The notes under the pieces are model-generated. The model was not told the DNA's origin, ran no database searches, and worked only from the letters and a program-made list of their open reading frames with translations. From CALAED01 sp937891035 (GTDB lineage: Bacteria > Actinomycetota > Actinomycetes > Streptosporangiales > Streptosporangiaceae): a DNA stretch of 29,756 bases. Location: positions 1 to 29,756 of the forward strand of contig DASQSZ010000355.1 of assembly GCA_035642125.1 (NCBI GenBank), read 5' to 3'. This document shows positions 27,019-29,756 of the stretch, in pieces (position 1 is the stretch's first letter; every line of letters begins with the position of its first letter). The translations under genes were made by a program, and so were the position numbers.

Positions 27019-28716
27019 TCACCCGGCCTCCCCGCAGATGTCCCCATCCGCGCTCGCCGAGTCGCTCACTCCGTCCGCTGACGCGGTGATCGTCCACGGC
27101 GAGGCGCACCGGTTCTCGAAGGAGTGGCCGACCGGGATCGAATACGACGTCGCGCCCGACCGGGTGAACGATTCCGCGCCGTCCGGCTCACCGCCGGCAC
27201 TGTAGCCGACCTTGATCGTGACGCTGCCGGTGCCGCTCGTCCGCACCTGGATCACCCCGGAGCCGGAGCCCTGCCCGTTGCCCGCCCATTGGCCGATCGC
27301 GATGCCGGTGACCCTGGTCGCCGGGGGCGGTGGTGGTGGCGGCGGGGGCCGTTCGGCCGCGCTGGTCGACCCGCCCGGGATTCTGACCACCGGCGGCACG
27401 GTCACGGTCTCCCCGCCGGGCGCGGCGGCGCCCGCCCCGGCCGCCCCGGGCCCGTCGGTGGGCGTCGAGGGCGGCGTGGTGGTCGGGGTGGCGCCCGGCG
27501 ACGACGGCTCGGCGCTCGGGCCCGCCGACGGATCCGTGCTCGGCTCGGCGCTTGGCCCGCCGGGCGCGGACGAGCCGGGTCCGGCCGCCGTGGGTTTGCC
27601 GGAGCCGTCGCCGTTGCTGATCGCGTACGCCAGGATGCCGCCGCCGCTCAGCACCAGCACGACCGCCACGGCGGCGATCGTGTAGACCAGGCGGCGCGCG
27701 GTCCGGCCGCCCATCCTCCCGGCCTGCGCGCCCGACCCGCCGGTCACCGCCCCGCCGACCACCGCGGCGCCCAGCACCGTCTCGGCCACCGCGGAGCCAC
27801 CGGACGGGTCGCCCTCCGCCAGCGGGAACAGCAGCGCGAGCAGCGCCGCGAGCTCGGCCAGCCGGCCCCGGCCACGCTCCTCCCAGTTCGGCCCGTAGGC
27901 GGCCAGCGCGGTCGTCTCGAGTTCCTCGAGGAAGGACATCGCCGACTGGGGCCGGTCGTAGGCCGACTTGGCCATGCCGTGTTCAACGAGCCCGCGCAAC
28001 GCCTCCGGCACCTGGTCAACGGGCACCTGCGCCGTACGGTGCGCGAGCGCGAGCTGCGGCAACGTCCTGCCGCGGAACGGCCGAAAGCCCGTCAGGCACT
28101 CATAAAACACCGCCGTGGCCGCGTACACGTCGCTGGCCGGCGTGACCGGACGCCCGGCCCATTGCTCCGGCGGCATGTACGCGGGCGAGCCGGCGGCCGG
28201 CACGTTGTCTCCCGCGCGTACCGCGATGCCGAAGTCGGCGAGCTTGCTGGCCCCGTCCCCCCTGACCAGGATGTTGCCCGGCTTGTAGTCGCGGTGCACG
28301 ACCCCGGCCGAATGCGCGGCGGCGAGCCCGAGTAGCGACCCCTTCAAGACGGCCAGCGCCGCCTCGGGCCCCGTGGGACCCTCCTGCTTGATCAGCCGAG
28401 CCAGGCTGACGCCGTCCACCAACTCCATGACGATGGCGGCGCCCCGCGGCGGCGTCCCGGGCACCGCGTTCTTGCTGATCGACTCGACGTACTCGTGAAA
28501 CCTCACCAAGTTGGGGTCGTAGATCCCGGCCAGCAGCCTGGCCTCCCCCCGGAAGCGCGCGACGAACTCCTCGTCGGCCAGCATGCGCTCGGACAGGTAT
28601 TTGATAGCCACCGGCGTGTCCGTCGCGACGTGTACCGCCAACACAACCCGACCGGCGGAGCCCTCCCCCAGATCCCGGATAAAACGATATCCGGGCACCT
28701 GCCAGTCCCCTGCCAC
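27019..28716 (-). CDS. Receptor-type Ser/Thr protein kinase with C-terminal ectodomain
   Basis: A 565-residue kinase from GTG 28716, preceded by GGGAGG four bases upstream; a longer frame to 28884 lacks a ribosome site. Motifs: LGEGSAGRVVLAVH, Lys39 in VAIKYLSERM, HRDYKPGN (Asp143), DFG (161-163), PPEQW. A transmembrane helix is at about 343-366 (VYTIAAVAVVLVLSGGGILA). Outside is a Pro/Ser/Ala-rich stalk (about 370-440), a PPPPPPPPP run, and a folded C-terminal domain of about 100 residues (VTGIAIGQWAGNGQGSGSGV, then SFENRCASPW and DGDICGEAG). It senses an unknown envelope signal and phosphorylates Ser/Thr. It sits directly upstream of the small membrane protein and is paralogous to the next kinase. 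Confidence 0.92.
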   Translation of the reverse strand: MAGDWQVPGYRFIRDLGEGSAGRVVLAVHVATDTPVAIKYLSERMLADEEFVARFRGEARLLAGIYDPNLVRFHEYVESISKNAVPGTPPRGAAIVMELVDGVSLARLIKQEGPTGPEAALAVLKGSLLGLAAAHSAGVVHRDYKPGNILVRGDGASKLADFGIAVRAGDNVPAAGSPAYMPPEQWAGRPVTPASDVYAATAVFYECLTGFRPFRGRTLPQLALAHRTAQVPVDQVPEALRGLVEHGMAKSAYDRPQSAMSFLEELETTALAAYGPNWEERGRGRLAELAALLALLFPLAEGDPSGGSAVAETVLGAAVVGGAVTGGSGAQAGRMGGRTARRLVYTIAAVAVVLVLSGGGILAYAISNGDGSGKPTAAGPGSSAPGGPSAEPSTDPSAGPSAEPSSPGATPTTTPPSTPTDGPGAAGAGAAAPGGETVTVPPVVRIPGGSTSAAERPPPPPPPPPATRVTGIAIGQWAGNGQGSGSGVIQVRTSGTGSVTIKVGYSAGGEPDGAESFTRSGATSYSIPVGHSFENRCASPWTITASADGVSDSASADGDICGEAG

Positions 28717-28918
28717 GGGGCCTCCCGAAAATGCGGGCAGCCTCAGGAAATGAGGCCACGTAGTACCGTCAAGACGCCCGATGGGGCGCCGGGGTTGGCA
28801 GAGATCGCCAGGACCCTGGTGTGCGGCCCGTTCCTGGGGAGGCCCCCGTGACAGGGGCGGCGACGCGATGGGCGGCGGCCACAACCGGCCACGCCGGGGA
28901 CTCGTCGGCCGAGACGGA

Positions 28919-29756
28919 TCAGCTGGGCGTCTTGGGCCCCAGCTTCTCGACGATGAGCCGGTAGAGCTGCCGCGGCCGGCCCGGCTGCGGAGTCCGGTTG
29001 GGCGGCAGCGGCCAGGCCAGACCCTCCTCGACGAGCGTGCGCAGCAGCCGGCGCGCGGTGCGCGGGGTCACGCCGAGCATCTTGCCGGCGTTCTCCGCGT
29101 CCACGATGAGCGGCTGCCCCGTGTCGCTGGCCGTGCGCGATGGACCGCCGCGGCCACCGGCGCCCGGTACCGAGTTCCCCCCGGAGCTCACGCCGGACGC
29201 GGCGCCCGCTCCGGCCCCGGCCCCGGCGTTTTCTTGGTCGCCGAGCTTGTCGGCCAGCCTGGCCAAGATCTCCAGGCCCTTGGGTTTGGCCTGCGGACCC
29301 GTACGAGGCGGCGTGCGCGGGGCCGGCACCAGCGCCCGGCCCTCGCGATCGAGCGCGAAACCGGTCGCCCGCTGGGACGACTGCGAGCGGGCGAGCGCCG
29401 CGCGGGCGTGGGTCTCGGCCTCCTGCGCCGTCCGGCCCATCCCGATGCCGACCTCGATGGCCAGCCCAAGCTCGTCGCGGACCCGTTCCACGAACGGCGG
29501 GGTGCGGAACCCGTCGGTCACGGAGGCCACCGACCCGCGGGTCGCGGTGACCAGGTAGCTGTGGTCGTCGAGCGGCCACACCGAGGCGTTCATCCGGTGC
29601 GCCTCCTGCAGCAGCACCCGATGCAGGGCGAGCTTGAGCTCGTCACGCCAATAGCGCGGGGTGACCCGGCGTGGCGTCTCGCGCAGCGTCGGCACGTCGA
29701 CAAGCACCACGACCAGCTGGGACTCCTCCAGCCGGTGGTGCGCGCCGAGCAGGGCG
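28919..29756 (-). CDS. Winged-helix transcriptional regulator, 5' end cut by window
   Basis: The leftward frame stays open to the right edge (ALLGAHHRLEESQLVVVLVD precedes the first in-window start at 29710), so the N-terminus lies outside. About 279 residues are visible. The N-terminal part (VWPLDDHSYLVTATRGSVAS, then LGLAIEVGIGMGRTAQEAET) has the look of a degenerate GGDEF/nucleotide-cyclase-like sensor fold. An Ala/Gly linker (GAGAGAGAASGVSSGGNS) follows. The C-terminus (about residues 210-279) is a winged helix-turn-helix: AENAGKMLGVTPRTARRLLR, then GRPRQLYRLIVEKLG. It therefore probably binds DNA in response to a cytoplasmic signal. The ligand and targets are unknown. About 200 bp without a clear gene separate it from the kinase operon. 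Confidence 0.78.
   Translation of the reverse strand, partial: ALLGAHHRLEESQLVVVLVDVPTLRETPRRVTPRYWRDELKLALHRVLLQEAHRMNASVWPLDDHSYLVTATRGSVASVTDGFRTPPFVERVRDELGLAIEVGIGMGRTAQEAETHARAALARSQSSQRATGFALDREGRALVPAPRTPPRTGPQAKPKGLEILARLADKLGDQENAGAGAGAGAASGVSSGGNSVPGAGGRGGPSRTASDTGQPLIVDAENAGKMLGVTPRTARRLLRTLVEEGLAWPLPPNRTPQPGRPRQLYRLIVEKLGPKTPS

Overview
The window is high-GC, actinomycete-type DNA: many GTG starts, start/stop overlaps of the GTGA type, ECF sigma factors, several Ser/Thr kinases, and a MerR promoter. A filamentous actinobacterium of the Streptosporangiales type fits best, but no rRNA or other marker fixes the taxonomy. I see no tRNA, CRISPR array, transposase or phage structural gene.

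Left part (1-2606): the 3' part of a metal-dependent cyclase/formamidase-like gene, a 470-bp stretch with only a doubtful small ORF, and a leftward MFS exporter. Next (2719-9417) comes the clearest accessory system, a complete four-gene type I Wadjet (JetABCD) operon. JetA/B/C form an SMC-like complex (kleisin-like JetA, winged-helix JetB, SMC-like ATPase JetC), and JetD is the Toprim nuclease that cuts small circular plasmids. The genes are rightward and tightly coupled. As given, jetA carries two single-base deletions and jetC one extra G in a seven-G run, so both reading frames are broken. A convergent NYN-domain nuclease gene (9531-10164) and a leftward Ser/Thr kinase with a PQQ-type beta-propeller (10390-12018) are also frameshifted. 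All six frame breaks lie between 3.0 and 11.0 kb.

Middle part (12.2-19.7 kb): an ECF sigma factor overlaps a DNA-alkylation repair gene in which an O6-alkylguanine transferase is followed by an Ada-type zinc-cysteine domain, the reverse of the order in Ada. Then come arylamine N-acetyltransferase divergent from a MerR regulator with a clear operator-like repeat, a SAM methyltransferase, an MBL-fold hydrolase, a phage-holin-family membrane protein, a PlsC-type acyltransferase and a lipoprotein.

Right part (19.9-29.8 kb): an NfeD-like/flotillin pair, a degenerate-Nudix NrtR-like regulator, a HisC/Pat aminotransferase, a convergent EamA transporter with a perfect 15-bp palindrome at its start, two paralogous receptor-type Ser/Thr kinases with an intervening membrane-anchored protein, and a winged-helix regulator cut off by the right edge.

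The most informative points are the Wadjet operon and its frame breaks, the sigma/alkyltransferase pair, the damaged PQQ kinase that lacks a visible membrane anchor, and several operator-like palindromes.
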